Source of the DNA: Eretmocerus hayati
Lineage: Eukaryota; Arthropoda; Insecta; Hymenoptera; Aphelinidae
Reading direction: 5' to 3'
Assembly: GCA_029851415.1 (NCBI GenBank)
Contig: CM056742.1
Coordinates: forward strand, 97,136,976-97,200,975
Length of the DNA: 64,000 nt
The position numbers and the translations under genes were made by a program. The notes beneath the pieces are model-generated. The model was not told where the DNA came from, did no database searches, and worked only from the letters and a program-made list of their open reading frames with translations. Positions 1 to 10,830 of this stretch are shown here, piece by piece. Each line of letters starts with the position of its first letter. The first letter of the stretch is position 1.

Positions 1-682
1 GCTTGCATCTTGATTCATTCATCTCCTTTGTCAGTGATGATCGATCATCTGCCTCACGTGTATTGACGGTCAAGCTTGTTCCGGTCTATCGGTGATTGTT
101 TTTGGTTATAGGCTAATTTATGAGCGACTAAACTTTTCTAGTGTAGTGTGATTTCTGATGATTAGTTTTAAGTGATTGTCAGAGTGTGATTTTTTTGGTG
201 TACTATTTCCTGTGATTCGAAGTGTTTCGACTATCGGCATGAGTGCTCTCGACTTGACAAACACGCAGGCTGCCGCTGGGCAGCATACATCCTTCGTCAA
301 AATTCGGCGACATCGAACAGACTACAAAAGTGCCAAAAATCGCATGCAACGCATGCATGCCAGGCCGGAGCTGCGGATCGACGCCGAATTAGTGAGTCAT
401 TTTGAAATATAATCGTTTCTTATCTTGAACCCAGTAAGAGACATCATTGGTAACTTGTGCATTTCTAACGGCTTTTTTTACAAATTTCTCAATAATTACA
501 TTTCTTAGGTTGGTTTGAGCTTTTTATCGTATGATTGAAAGGGGGTATTTCCAAATCTCAGCTATACACGGGATTGAATGCTTATTATGTTATTTTCCTC
601 AACGTTTGTTTTGTGGTTAGTGTGCGTACGGAACTACGAGCTTGCATCTTGATTCACTCATCTCCTTTGTCTCAGTGATGAA
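1..682. repeat. Short direct repeat pair about 640 bp apart
   Basis: The first 40 bases of the window (GCTTGCATCTTGATTCATTC and on) recur at 640-682 with few changes. The first copy touches the window edge, so the true unit may extend further left. This could be a 640-bp tandem unit, or two copies of the end of a dispersed repeat. Nothing else in this stretch identifies its origin. Confidence 0.55.
176..412 (+). CDS. Small open frame, possible first exon, unrecognised
   Basis: A 78-codon open frame with internal Met codons at residues 22, 57 and 60. The half from about 240 is basic and richer in GC than its surroundings. A GTGAGT that fits a splice donor lies near the 3' end (about 391), so the frame could be a 5' exon. 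No domain is recognised, and no downstream acceptor or partner exon was found. It is equally likely to be chance or part of the flanking direct repeat. Confidence 0.15.
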   Translation: MSECDFFGVLFPVIRSVSTIGMSALDLTNTQAAAGQHTSFVKIRRHRTDYKSAKNRMQRMHARPELRIDAELVSHFEI

Positions 683-689
683 GAATACG

Positions 690-3600
690 GATTTTGGGTG
701 GAGTTGATTTGGACGTCTTGGGGGTGGGAGTTTTTGGATTTTCGTGGGATACTTGTTATTTTCGGTCTATATGGCGCATACGGTATTACTTTTGGGGCAT
801 TATGGAACATTTTGGGGCATTTTGGGTGACTTTTTTCGTTAACCACTGCTCATCGGATTTAGACGCCGGATAATCCGGTGTTGAGTTTTACATTAATTGG
901 GGTTGGTTTGGGTGTTTGAAAGTGGTGGGGTGGGGGTAGTTCCTTGAGAAAAAAAGTTTCAACAGTGGAAACGTCACTGTGGGAATACTACTTTCACGGT
1001 ATGATTCGATTTTCTTATATTTTGGAATTTTTGAATTGAGAGGGTGGGGGTTGAGAAGGGGTTGAAATCGCCAAATCAGTCTAAATGACTCAAATTTCGT
1101 TTGGCATCGGTAAATCAGGTTCAATTATCATGAAAATCAATGTTTTCCATCGTGTTTCTTCAGATAGGGTAAAATGGGACGGGGTGGGGTAGAATGGAAC
1201 TCCCTCTGAAATCGTATAATTAATATCACGAACCCGATATCTACTAGTTTTGATCTGTATTTCTCAATTTTCTATACATATCCCTCAGCTATCAACTGTT
1301 TCTCTCCGATTTTTTTTCAATTCTGCTTCTGTAGCTGAAACGTTTCATGGTTCACATATGGTGAAAACTTTCGACGGATTTTTTCTGTTCACCTCGTATG
1401 CGAGTAACTTAGTTCTCATCTCCACCTCCATTTACTATGGTCATCATGTATTCTTATCCCTTTTATCTCCAATAGTATTGCTTTGGAAGCTTATCTTTAT
1501 GTTTACATCACGACAGTGCCAATGGAGAATAGAAATTGGGAAAACATTCATGCGCTGCGTTCATTAGCAGCGCTCAACATATTTGAGTATCTGGACGTGG
1601 AGAAAATTTAATCACTCTGGGAGTTTACTGTGCTAACGAAATAGATCACGCATAACTTGAAGTCTGGATGAGTACTCGCATTCATTCACTCTTCTTCAGT
1701 GTGACCGAAATTTGTGAAACGAATCCGCGCCACGAAATATGGAAAGTATCCGGAGGAATATTTCAAAAACACACCTCGCCGCGGAGTAGTCCTGAAAAGG
1801 AATTGTTCCAGGGAAACGCATCCAAAACGGTCCACCGCATCATTCTCTCGTGGTTCAATACGTATTCAAAATTATCTCAAAAGTAAGCCGTGGATCAAGT
1901 GAAGGTTGAGCAAAGTACTACTTCTCACATTTCATGATCGAGAGAAGAACAAATACGAGGTCCGTGAGGCAAACGCAACAGGTACAGACAGATGAGCATG
2001 GATGATTCGCTTCTCCAAGTCAACTCGCGCTGCTCTTTGGAGCAACCACATCAATGCGTATGCTCGTCATCCTTTCCCGAGTCAAAGTATGTATATTCCT
2101 ACGCCCCATTATTTCATTTCTGACCTATAATTTCTCAAGCCCAAAAATTTCAAACGATCGGTTCTGTTTCTGGATAGGATATGGATAAGGGAAAGACTTG
2201 TTTGCATTCAGCGTATTGCCTCCCGTCATCCTCTTCTCGTGAATTTGGAAGAAAGGACTCGGCTGAGATATGCTTCATTTTGTTCGAAACGGCAGAATAT
2301 GCTGGGTATCCGATTGCCCCCTCTGAATTCCTGCTGTCTGCGTAATAGAGCTAGTGTATTCAGGAATTTGTGATGGCCACCGTCGGGATAGATTGAGTTC
2401 GGTGTGACGTTGGATCCAATTAAATCATGCCTCCTAAGTCACTGTGGTCTCTTATCTCATCCCATTTGCATTCGCATTTTTCTAATGTTTACCAGTCTGC
2501 AGTGAAGTACAATCATTGTTTGTTGTCCGAGAATCTCCAGTGAACTTGGATTCTCATTGTCTATGCTTTTTCTCCATGAGCGAACTGCAAATCTTGATCG
2601 TTCGCAAGAACTGTAAATGAAATATGTTCCTCGATCTTCCTCCACACCCTACTCAAGTACTTGTTTGATCAAGCTCTTGATCTTTGCCCAAGTTTTATAC
2701 CTTGAACTTTTCTCCTGGTGCTCCGGTCTCACTTTCTCGCAGATAACAGCTGTCCTCTTGCTTTGGACGTTCTTTTCTTTTTTTTTTTTGGGACAAAGCC
2801 GTGGAGCCTTCTCCGTAGAGTCGCAATTATTGACGAAAGGAATTTTCTGAACTGACTTGATCTGAATTTTCTAGAGCCCATGATTCACTTCAGTGCTGGG
2901 CAACGAACACCTTTTTCGTAGAAAAAGTTTTCGTAGAATGTTTGTTGTTGAACATTGCGTTTTTCCCCGGTATTCCACTTTTTTCTTCTTTTTTTCCTTG
3001 TTTGTGTCGGATTGTTGAAGCAAATTTTGCGTATATTGGACTGTTGGAAGACTGGGAGAGGATAGAACCTTTCGTAAGAAACCCCTGGGCTTCTGAGGGC
3101 ATCATTCAAAGCTTTATCTCGACACCTTGATGTGGCTATAGCAAATAAATTTCTACCCTCTGCGAGACCAGTAGGATCCACTTACTATGAATCATTCGAC
3201 GACGCGCGGATTGCCCCACGTTCACAATCTTACTGGCTTAGATTGGCACTCCTGACTTCGTGCTCTATGATTTTAATTCGACGCTCTTGTACCACTTGCG
3301 AATGAATACGCGCATTCTCCAGTCACTCGCTGATCTGAAGGAATACGATTCTTTTCTGGATTTCGCTCTTAGTAACGCAATTCTAGATCAAAGATTCAAA
3401 GCAAGTTACATCAATTTTCTTCATATCCAATCGTTTAACTCGATAATCGTGATTCTTAATATATATTTAAATAAGACTTTGCTCGTCATTATTCGTTGCA
3501 AACTGCAGGGCTCGTTGATACTATTGCTCCGGAGACTGTTTCCATTCTTGCGCGGCGAAGTACGTTCATTGGCCGCGCAAAATGAATCGAATGTGCATCT

Positions 3601-3980
3601 ACTGTTCTGAAACTCTACTCTTACTGCGGCTCGTATAACACGTTCACATGAACAATGGATTCCTACTGAAGTTTATCACGTCTGCAATGCTTGGATTCTT
3701 GAACATATCTGATGATATTATCAAAAAAATCTCACCTTTGTGTGAATTTTGACAACTAAGATATATTTAATTCATCAATATGAATTCGTGGTTACGCTTA
3801 TTTAGATAATAAAATAATTCCAACCAAATAAAGGTTTCAAATTTGAGGGCTTTAACGTCGTATGTGATATCTCCTTCAATGTGTACTTAATTATTTATAT
3901 AATGAACTTATAATGTGGATTCCAAGCATGGAATTCTCAGTTTCAGGAGATTTGAATCCGCTTAATGAATTCGATCATTC
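690..3980. other. AT-rich stretch without recognisable genes
   Basis: All open frames here are short, lack domain motifs and overlap on both strands. The DNA is AT-rich with scattered poly-T runs (for example 2770-2790). No inverted or tandem repeat large enough to report was noticed, and no similarity to the elements elsewhere in the window was seen by eye. Confidence 0.4.
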
Positions 3981-4025
3981 GTGGGTTCCATAGTGGACTT
4001 CAATTACTATAATAATATTGGGAGT

Positions 4026-4744
4026 GCATAGGTTTTAACCATTCAAACAATCTAAAAAATAAGCATGGGTTCTAACCACATTGCTCGCTGCTACGGTGGG
4101 TTCCAACCACTTTAACGTTTGAAGAGAGGAGTGCGTGGGTTCTAACCACATTGCTATTTGGCTAAGTGGGCTCCAACCACTTTAACATTCGGAAAAAAGA
4201 GTGCGTGGGTTCTAACCACATAACGCTCTGGTAAAGTAAATATATAACCGCATTAAAAATTACAAAGATCTGCGTGGGTTCTAACCACCTCAGGGATTAC
4301 AAAAAGATGCGTGGGTTCTAACCATCTCGCTATCTGGCTAAGTGGGCTCCAACCACTTTAACATTCGGAAAAAAGAGTGCGTGGGTTCTAACCACATGAC
4401 GCTCTGGTAAAGTAAATATATGACCGCCGGAAAAATTACAATGATCTGCGTGGGTTCTAACCATCTCAGGAATTACAAAAAGATGCGTGGGTTCTAACCA
4501 CATATGGAACGTTAAGATGAAGCTAACTCATTCAATTGATTGAATACCGTATGTGGGTTCTAACCACGATGAAATTCCAAATTCTCGTGTTTTGAATACT
4601 CTATAATTGGAAAAAAACGATGCGTTTTTTATATTCTCAATATTTTTATGATTGTTATAACGTAGTTCTACTTGGGCCATTTTTTGAGATGCGTGGGCCT
4701 CAGCCATATACGAATTCTACTACTCAACTAGGTTTTCAACCATT
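4026..4744 (+). repeat. Array of 15-20 bp T-arm-like repeats with spacers
   Basis: At least 13 copies of a motif close to TGCGTGGGTTCTAACCACAT lie between 4026 and 4744, mostly 35-60 bases apart (for example 4063, 4095, 4132, 4202, 4271, 4308, 4378, 4446, 4483, 4551, 4690). A second class reads AGTGGGCTCCAACCACTT (4165, 4341). On top of this is a longer period of about 176 bp: the block from about 4141 recurs from about 4317. The core GTGGGTTCTAACCAC is an imperfect palindrome resembling a tRNA T-arm, and differs from the Pol III B box consensus GWTCRANNC at one position. The array lies directly 3' of the gag remnant in gag orientation and may belong to that element. Confidence 0.8.
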
Positions 4745-7700
4745 GGAATGAGCATTTTCCGTAATTGGAAAATCAATTAGTTCTTTATGATGCTGTTCAT
4801 GAGGTACTAGTGAACTACCTCTCACGAGATTCTCCGTACAATGATCATAATCTTCATTGGGATTCGAAAAATTTGTCCTATTGCTATTTAGCGGATTTCG
4901 GCCATCTCCCTCTCTATTATCGTGATTTGGGCCGTAATTGTTACTCTGATGTCTGTAGTTTTCTGGATAACTTTGGGTGGCCCAATCATTATGTAAGTTA
5001 TTATTGGCATTCTGTGGTGGTCCTAGCACATGATTCCCACTATTACCCCAGTAATAATTTTGATTGGGACCGTCGTAGTTGTAGACAAAATTTTCATGTC
5101 GATTAGTGCCATGATTCCGATCAAAGTTTGTGTTATTACCATGAGAGTTGGAATTTCTATTGCTATGATTGCTCATACGGCTTTCAAAATGACGGTCGTT
5201 GTAGTTACGTGGTGTGTCGTATCTAGAGTTGTCTCGCTTGGCCTTGTATCTTTCTCCTGACCTATCAGGTGGGAAGTCGTATTGAATTTGAATGTTCTGC
5301 CTTTTTTGTGCCATCTCTATTTGACGTTTAGAAATGAAGCCCAGTTGTAATGCATCTTCTAAAGAACGGCATTCATTCAAATCGTGCCCACGTATGGAAC
5401 AGTAGTTACAACATTTTGAATCCCGGATCCTCTTAGAGCAGTCTTCTTCAAATGTCCTTCCCCGAGACAGTAATTACATTCGACCCGTATCCGAGATAAT
5501 CTACTGGCCGAGATTGACGCCATTTTGTTGACGGACGCACCCGTGTGATTGTCATGTCGACTCGTGCTTCGGTCTGGACGTCGCGCTTGGTCTTGGAATA
5601 ATTTGCCTGAGTCGATTGCTTCAATCAATGATCGGCAGTTATTCAAATCGTGGCCGTTCTTCCTACAATATCTGCAAAATTCGGATTCCCAGTTTTCTGG
5701 GCATTCCCGTTCCAAATGTCCTTCAACATGATAATGTCCACCTTGGTCTGATACTATGGCCCGATTTACCGTCACTGATTCGATTGGTGAAGATATATTT
5801 TTAGTGATTTCTTTTATTTTTTGTTCAACCAGTGTGTTCACAAGCGCCATTATTTTATCTCCATTCATTTCAGAGCCACTGATGTTTGAAAATACAGAGC
5901 GGGCGCTCGTTTTGCTCTCGAAATTTACCGCTTCTGAAATGGCTTCCCGTAGAGTCATGGGGTTTGTCGATCTAACCTGGTGTTCCAATGCTCCCGAAGG
6001 ACCAAAAATGAATTGTTGTAATGCCTCGTTATCCGCGTTGTTTTTGTAAGTTTCTCGCTCCCAGTCTTTAAGATTTCAATCCGAGTCGTATACATTGAGC
6101 GAACGGTTGTGGAGCGTTTGGACACGCAGCCCGTAGTCTCCTGCACCCTCATGTTCTTTATGTTGGACTAATTTCAATTCTGCCAAAACTCTATCCGCTC
6201 CGCCAACTCCACTATATTGGGTACTCATATCCGATAACAACTTTTCAATCGATGTATATTGCGTGAGACGTGCAGTGTAACCTTCGGCGGCTCTGCCTTG
6301 GAGTTTACGAGCCAAGTTTGCCAATATCCACGGCTCCGCGTCTGGGCCGTATTCGTCTACAATGTACCTCACAGATTGACAGAAGAAAGCTAACATGTCG
6401 GGGTTTCCATCGTATGGCATGATATTATTAAGAGCTTGATTCAGAGTGAGTTTGAATTTGGATGTACGACGTCTATCAACTAGAGCTTGACTTTCCGGAT
6501 CCTTTACAGTTAAGCGTTTGACCTTTGTGTTTGTAATTGACTCACGGTCGCTTTCCCTTGACGATCCTTTACCATCGTTCCTTCGAGACTGATTTAATGA
6601 ACGAATACTCCGGTTCGCTTTTTCGATCCGGTTTGAGTCGCTTGTCCGATTTTTATCATTCTTTGGGTAACTCCCGTCACCGCTACGGCTACTGTAACGT
6701 CCGGGGCTGTCGTCGTCCGAAGCACCTGGGTCAGTAGAGGACGAGAAGCCCTCCTCGTATTTTATTTTATTCGAATAACAGTCACGTCTTGATCGTCTCA
6801 GACGCCTCGGTTTTTCTGATTCCTGTTTATCATCGTATGAGTCTTCATAATTCTTTCGATTGGCGCGACGCATATGTCCGCGAGATCGACGATCGGATCG
6901 ATATCCGTTCGGCGAGTATTCGCGCGTATCGCGTGGCTTCTCATTGTCAACTCGATAATTCGGCTGGTCACAATTCTCCGTCATGTTAGTATGAGAGTTC
7001 ATTCTATTAAAATTCAACTAAGTGTCAAGATTGTTAGGTATTTGACGATCAGAGTGACTAGCGAATCCAGCGTCCATACTAATAAGCCGGGGGCTTTTCG
7101 GATTCTGTTCTCTTTCTTGATGATTGAACCAATTCTCGCTCAGCTCGGTATCAGGTCCTTTGTAGGTCCGACGAGCCGAGTGGCTAGTAAGTACTGCGTC
7201 CTTACTATTCAGTCGGCGGCAGAAACTCTGGTTCTGTGAAGAACGACCTACTCGAACGTTTCCACTCGTAACCCGAGGGTGCGAGTTTCCACTATTGACA
7301 TTTATGAAAGGCCACGGATCTGTCTCAGCCATCACATATTCGTTCTCCGGAGTTGAGTGATCGATCTAGTTGTCAGTAAATCGTTCGCTCGTTCGCGTAT
7401 CCCGAAACGGTGGCCCAGATGGTTGGTCTAAACGTGACGATTCCGCTTTGACGCGCGAGTCTCCGAAATTCGCGTAATTCTCATTGAAAAATTCTTCCTC
7501 GTTCCTGGGAAATTTTGGTCGCGCCACGGTCACTATTTGCGAGTTTTCCAGATGATCTCTCAAGCTTTCCAATAGAGTCATTTCGTCTTCCGAAAAATAT
7601 TCTGGTTCGGTTGCGAGGACGCGGCTCAGGTCGCGGATCGCGACTTCGGCGTGTATTCCTCCTGGCTGCTCTAATCCGAAATCGGCTGCCATAAGCGTAA

Positions 7701-8100
7701 AATAAGTATCGCGAGCTTTCAATTCGCCTTCCTGCATTTTCTCTAGGTATTCCAGCTTTAGTTGGTCGACATCCTCAATCTCGATATTATTTTGAGCTGA
7801 TTCCCCTCCTACAGCTCCTTGCTGTTCTTCAGAGATTTGATTATCCTTGTTAGATTCTAAATTCATTTCCATAGTGTTGGAAGTTGGGTGTGAGGCTTTA
7901 CGACCTCTTGCCATGATCCCGTTATACGGTAAAAGCCTATTGAACTGCACAGTTGACAGTTTTAATTTCACAATGCCAAGTATACAGAGTTGCGTGACGC
8001 GTGAAAAATTATCGCACAATCCCAATGGGTCAATTTCAGCACTTTGTGACTCGTGAATGAGATGAAAGTTACTTGAGAAGAGTTTTGATTCGGGGACCAC
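4736..8100 (-). pseudogene. gag: Gag-like polyprotein with zinc knuckles, disrupted
   Basis: This encodes a retrotransposon structural protein, expected to form capsids and bind RNA. Open segments at 8100-7366, 7335-7018, 7017-6076 and 5988-5377 are all in one frame, broken by TAG at 7366-7368, TAG at 7018-7020 and TGA at 6076-6078. A one-base shift near 5440, inside a zinc knuckle, moves the frame to 5380-4736. A MARGRK Met at 7914 is a plausible true start. The 7017-6076 segment has a basic, Ser/Arg-rich part and then a helical capsid-like part. The 5988-5377 segment carries knuckles such as CRYCRKNGHDLNNC and CNYCLGEGH, plus an upstream knuckle that lost its first two Cys. The tail (5380-4736) is rich in Asn, His and Tyr. 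The breaks indicate a dead gene, although suppression of in-frame stops cannot be excluded. Confidence 0.75.
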
Positions 8101-8494
8101 CTCTTCTATTCGGCGATTAGTAATTATAGCTCTCTAGAGCTTGAATTTTTGGGCTAAGGGTTTGATATTGAAATAGATAAAATAGTTCAAACCTGTAAAT
8201 ATTTTGGCTCCTAGATGGTTTGAAAAAGGATGAGTCTTTGCCTCGCGACTCTCCCCACGAGGGACAAAAATTGGGGTAAATAAATTCTCTTACCCGATAG
8301 TAGCGAAGACTGCGATGGCGCAAATCCAGATGAACATCCTTCTTGTCTCTTTGTAGTTAGAAATTCGTCAATGTTGCTTGAATGCTTATGTTTTCAAAAA
8401 CGCGCCGCGATTCGACCTGAAATTCCTATTCGGAGAAAAAGAATTTTGACTGATTCTATACTGCTTGAAAAATAGATCCAAATCCTTGCAGACA

Positions 8495-8514
8495 GAATCC
8501 CAGCGCTGCCACCA
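8495..8514 (-). promoter_or_regulatory. Primer binding site of the gag-bearing LTR element
   Basis: Three bases inside the LTR end, the minus strand reads TGGTGGCAGCGCTGGGATTC. It starts with TGG, the complement of a tRNA CCA end, and its GGGATTC resembles the complement of a T-arm. Position and form are those of a tRNA primer site; the tRNA species is not assigned. Confidence 0.65.
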
Positions 8515-8517
8515 GTT

Positions 8518-9221
8518 TGTTATGAACCAGGGTTTTTGAGGTTCGTGTGCTATGGGTTCTATTCTGTCCTCACCAGACCGTCGGGTCAGTAAGTTGGGGT
8601 GCAAGGTATTCTCTGGATGATAAGTCCAAAATGTTGAGTGCAGTATAGATTATATTCAAAGGTAAGTTATGAATCCGAGAGAGAGACTGTTACAACTGTT
8701 CGTTATTCTACTGATTCTACAATGGTACGAGAGTATCCAGGGCTGAGACTACTCGTCCTGGAATGCTGCTAATCGCGGAGTCTACGCTACGAGTTTACGT
8801 GGTCGACTGAGACTCTAGAAGCCTAATGTACGCGGTGAGAGTCCGCGGTCAACTGTTAGGACAGAAGCCTGGATCAGCGTTCTTACGCCGCTTTTATACT
8901 CGTTCCCACATCGAGGTCAAATAAGCGTCGGCACCTCTGTTCTCGAGCCTACTCGCGCCAGCGCGCTCGTTTTCGAACATTCTAGAAGGCTCCAGACTGG
9001 CGCCTCTGAGTCACAGTTATTGGATCTTGCTCGCACGGTTGGTGACGCTTAGTTGCACCACATTACAATAAATACTGCAACAGCTGCAGCTCATGTTTCT
9101 AGACCTACTTTATGACGCACAGCTATAGATTCTTGCACGTGCGGCTATACTTGCACACATTTCATTGAATCTCGCAATAGCTGCAGCTCGTAGGCATGGA
9201 GCTTAGACTAGCTCCATGACA
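8518..9221 (-). repeat. 5' LTR of the gag-bearing element
   Basis: A 704-bp segment bounded by TGTTATGAACC on the plus strand and CTCCATGACA at the other end. These are imperfect inverted termini of the TG...CA type (TGTTATGA against TGTCATGG). One boundary abuts the primer binding site. A TATA box lies inside. The call rests on termini, PBS and gag, since no second copy is in the window; the outer boundary at 9221 is less certain than the inner one. Confidence 0.6.
8891..8898 (-). promoter_or_regulatory. TATA box in the LTR
   Basis: The minus strand reads TATAAAAG followed by a GC-richer stretch, about 325 bases into the LTR and upstream of the gag leader. This is the expected place for the Pol II promoter of the element. 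Confidence 0.5.
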
Positions 9222-9988
9222 CTCCAAAGAAAAGTGCGAAAAAGCTGGTTCGAGTCGCGAAAAGGAAAGGGGCATGGGCGTTCCGCAATTCTACGAAACT
9301 CTGAGCGCGTATATTCCGATACGATTGGAATGGTTAATGAACAGCTATTTCCCCAGCATTCACATACTTGAATCTGTGGACAAAGACGTTTAACGGATTA
9401 CTCGGCGTATGAAATCCTACCCTAACACATCGACTAAATATTCAGGAGTCTCTTCGTCCACTGTTTCACACTTCGTCCAGTTTGAATTGCGAAACTAAGT
9501 CCAAATCAAAATCCTGGCGGAGTCATTTTGTAGAGCTGAAAGAAAGGAAGAGATTCGCGTTTCAACCATCCTGATTCGTCAAGAATTCGCGCAGGGCTGG
9601 CCCGCTGTGCCCAAATTCGACTTTCTTGCCCCAGTGTGTCGGAGGCACGCGACCAAGACCAATGCTTCCTCAGAATATAAGGTGTCTAGATGGTCACTGG
9701 ATTTCGGCAGAAATTTTCAGGCACTGTTATTTTCGCAACAGGTTCAGCAAATCAGAAAATGCCGCGAGTAACATGAGAGATTTCTCGAAAACGAGGGTTG
9801 TGGACTGAGCTACGGATAGCCGGATCCTTCCGGCAGAACGGTGAATAGCATCCACATTCAGAGGCATTGGAACCTATCGGAATCAGTTTCGAAACCTTGA
9901 TCATCGTTTGCATGTTCAGAGATCTTGTGCAGTAATACGAATGTTAAAAGTTTCGTGGACAGACCCGTTGGGAAGACCACTTCTACTA
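9222..9988. other. Unassigned sequence
   Basis: No open frame with a recognisable domain and no repeat structure was seen between the LTR and the foldback element. The longest frame (9626-9808, plus) has no features. Confidence 0.4.
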
Positions 9989-10830
9989 TACAACATGTTT
10001 CAGAATCCGTGTACGGCCCCGGAAAAATTGGGTAGCGGTGAGTTTGTTATTTCGATTGGTGAGATCGAGAGAGTTTGTTACAATTCTCTGAGTTTGTAAC
10101 TGTCGTGTGAAAAAACGTATCAAAAAATACGTTTTTTACTACGTACTAAAAAGTGTTATGTCTGTAACGCTTAGTGTGTAATGCTTGAGGGCTAGCATTA
10201 CACCAAAGCGTTACTTTGTGTATTCTGCTTGGTTATGGTTCGGAGGGGTGTGTTTGTCAGCTGCTCTAATGTTGATTATGAACCATGATTTTTTTTCGCG
10301 AGGTGATGACGTTGGGAAACGACAAATTCATTCGTTCTTTGCGCCCATTCTAATATTTTCGCGTACGCGAGAAGTGGGTCCTTTCGCGTACGCGACAATG
10401 TTTTGCGTGCGCGAAGGCCTTGCGAAGCACCATCCTGGAACATTTCCGCGTACGCGAAGCGGATATGATTTCGCGTGCGCGAATAATTTCCGGTTCGCGT
10501 GCTCGAAGTCTTTTAGACGGCGTCTTTCCAAAAAGTTTTGCGTGCACGAAGAATGGAGCCTTTGCATATGCGTAGAATTTCTGATTCCGCGTACGGGACA
10601 ACGGCAAGAAAAATCACGGTTCTCAATCAACATTAGAGCAGCTGACAAACATACCCCTCCGAGCCATAACCAAGCAGAATACACAAAGTAACGCTAAAAA
10701 TACGTTTTTTCACACGACAGTTACGAACTCGGGAAATTATAACAAACTCTCTCGATCTCACCAATCGAAATAACAAACTCACCGCTACCCAATTTTTCCG
10801 GGGTGTACACGAATTCTGAAACATGTTGTA
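9989..10830. mobile_element. Foldback element with long inverted arms
   Basis: The left arm (about 9989-10300) and right arm (about 10610-10830) are inverted copies of each other, beginning TACAACATGTTTCAGAAT at the outer edge. The match runs through the stretches with TTGGGTAGCGGTGAG, TCGTGTGAAAAAACG and TCAGCTGCTCTAATGTTGAT. The left arm has about 60 extra bases with a small hairpin near 10110-10145. The two mirrored open frames starting around 10185 (plus) and 10684 (minus) are just the two arms read in opposite directions, so they are not genes. No transposase is present; this is a non-autonomous DNA element. Confidence 0.85.
10360..10597. repeat. Palindromic CGCGTACGCG motif cluster in the foldback loop
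   Basis: About nine copies of a motif close to TTTCGCGTACGCGAAG lie in the loop (near 10362, 10384, 10402, 10443, 10468, 10492, 10533, 10559 and 10583). Variants carry GTGC for GTAC. Each core is close to self-complementary, and spacing is irregular at about 18-45 bases. The motif is far richer in CpG than the arms. Confidence 0.75.

Larger units (their letters stand above)
4736..9221 (-). mobile_element. 5' half of a gag-bearing LTR retrotransposon
   Basis: Read on the minus strand the order is LTR (9221-8518), primer binding site (8514-8495), leader, then a gag-like frame from about 7914 or 8100 to 4736. No protease, reverse transcriptase or integrase follows, and no second LTR copy was seen between 1 and 4700. 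The element is therefore a 5' fragment, or a gag-only derivative whose 3' end is lost or diverged. The gag organisation (capsid-like region followed by several CCHC knuckles) fits Ty3/Gypsy better than BEL/Pao, but without pol the superfamily is inference. Confidence 0.75.

Noticed and set aside
4026..4744. Repeat-spacer pattern like a CRISPR array
   Set aside because: The genome is eukaryotic, the repeats are short and variable, spacer lengths differ widely, spacers themselves recur in a 176-bp unit, and there are no cas genes.
10185..10691. A 168-codon plus-strand gene with a mirrored minus-strand partner
   Set aside because: Both frames are the two arms of one inverted repeat read in opposite directions and run through the CGCG motif loop.
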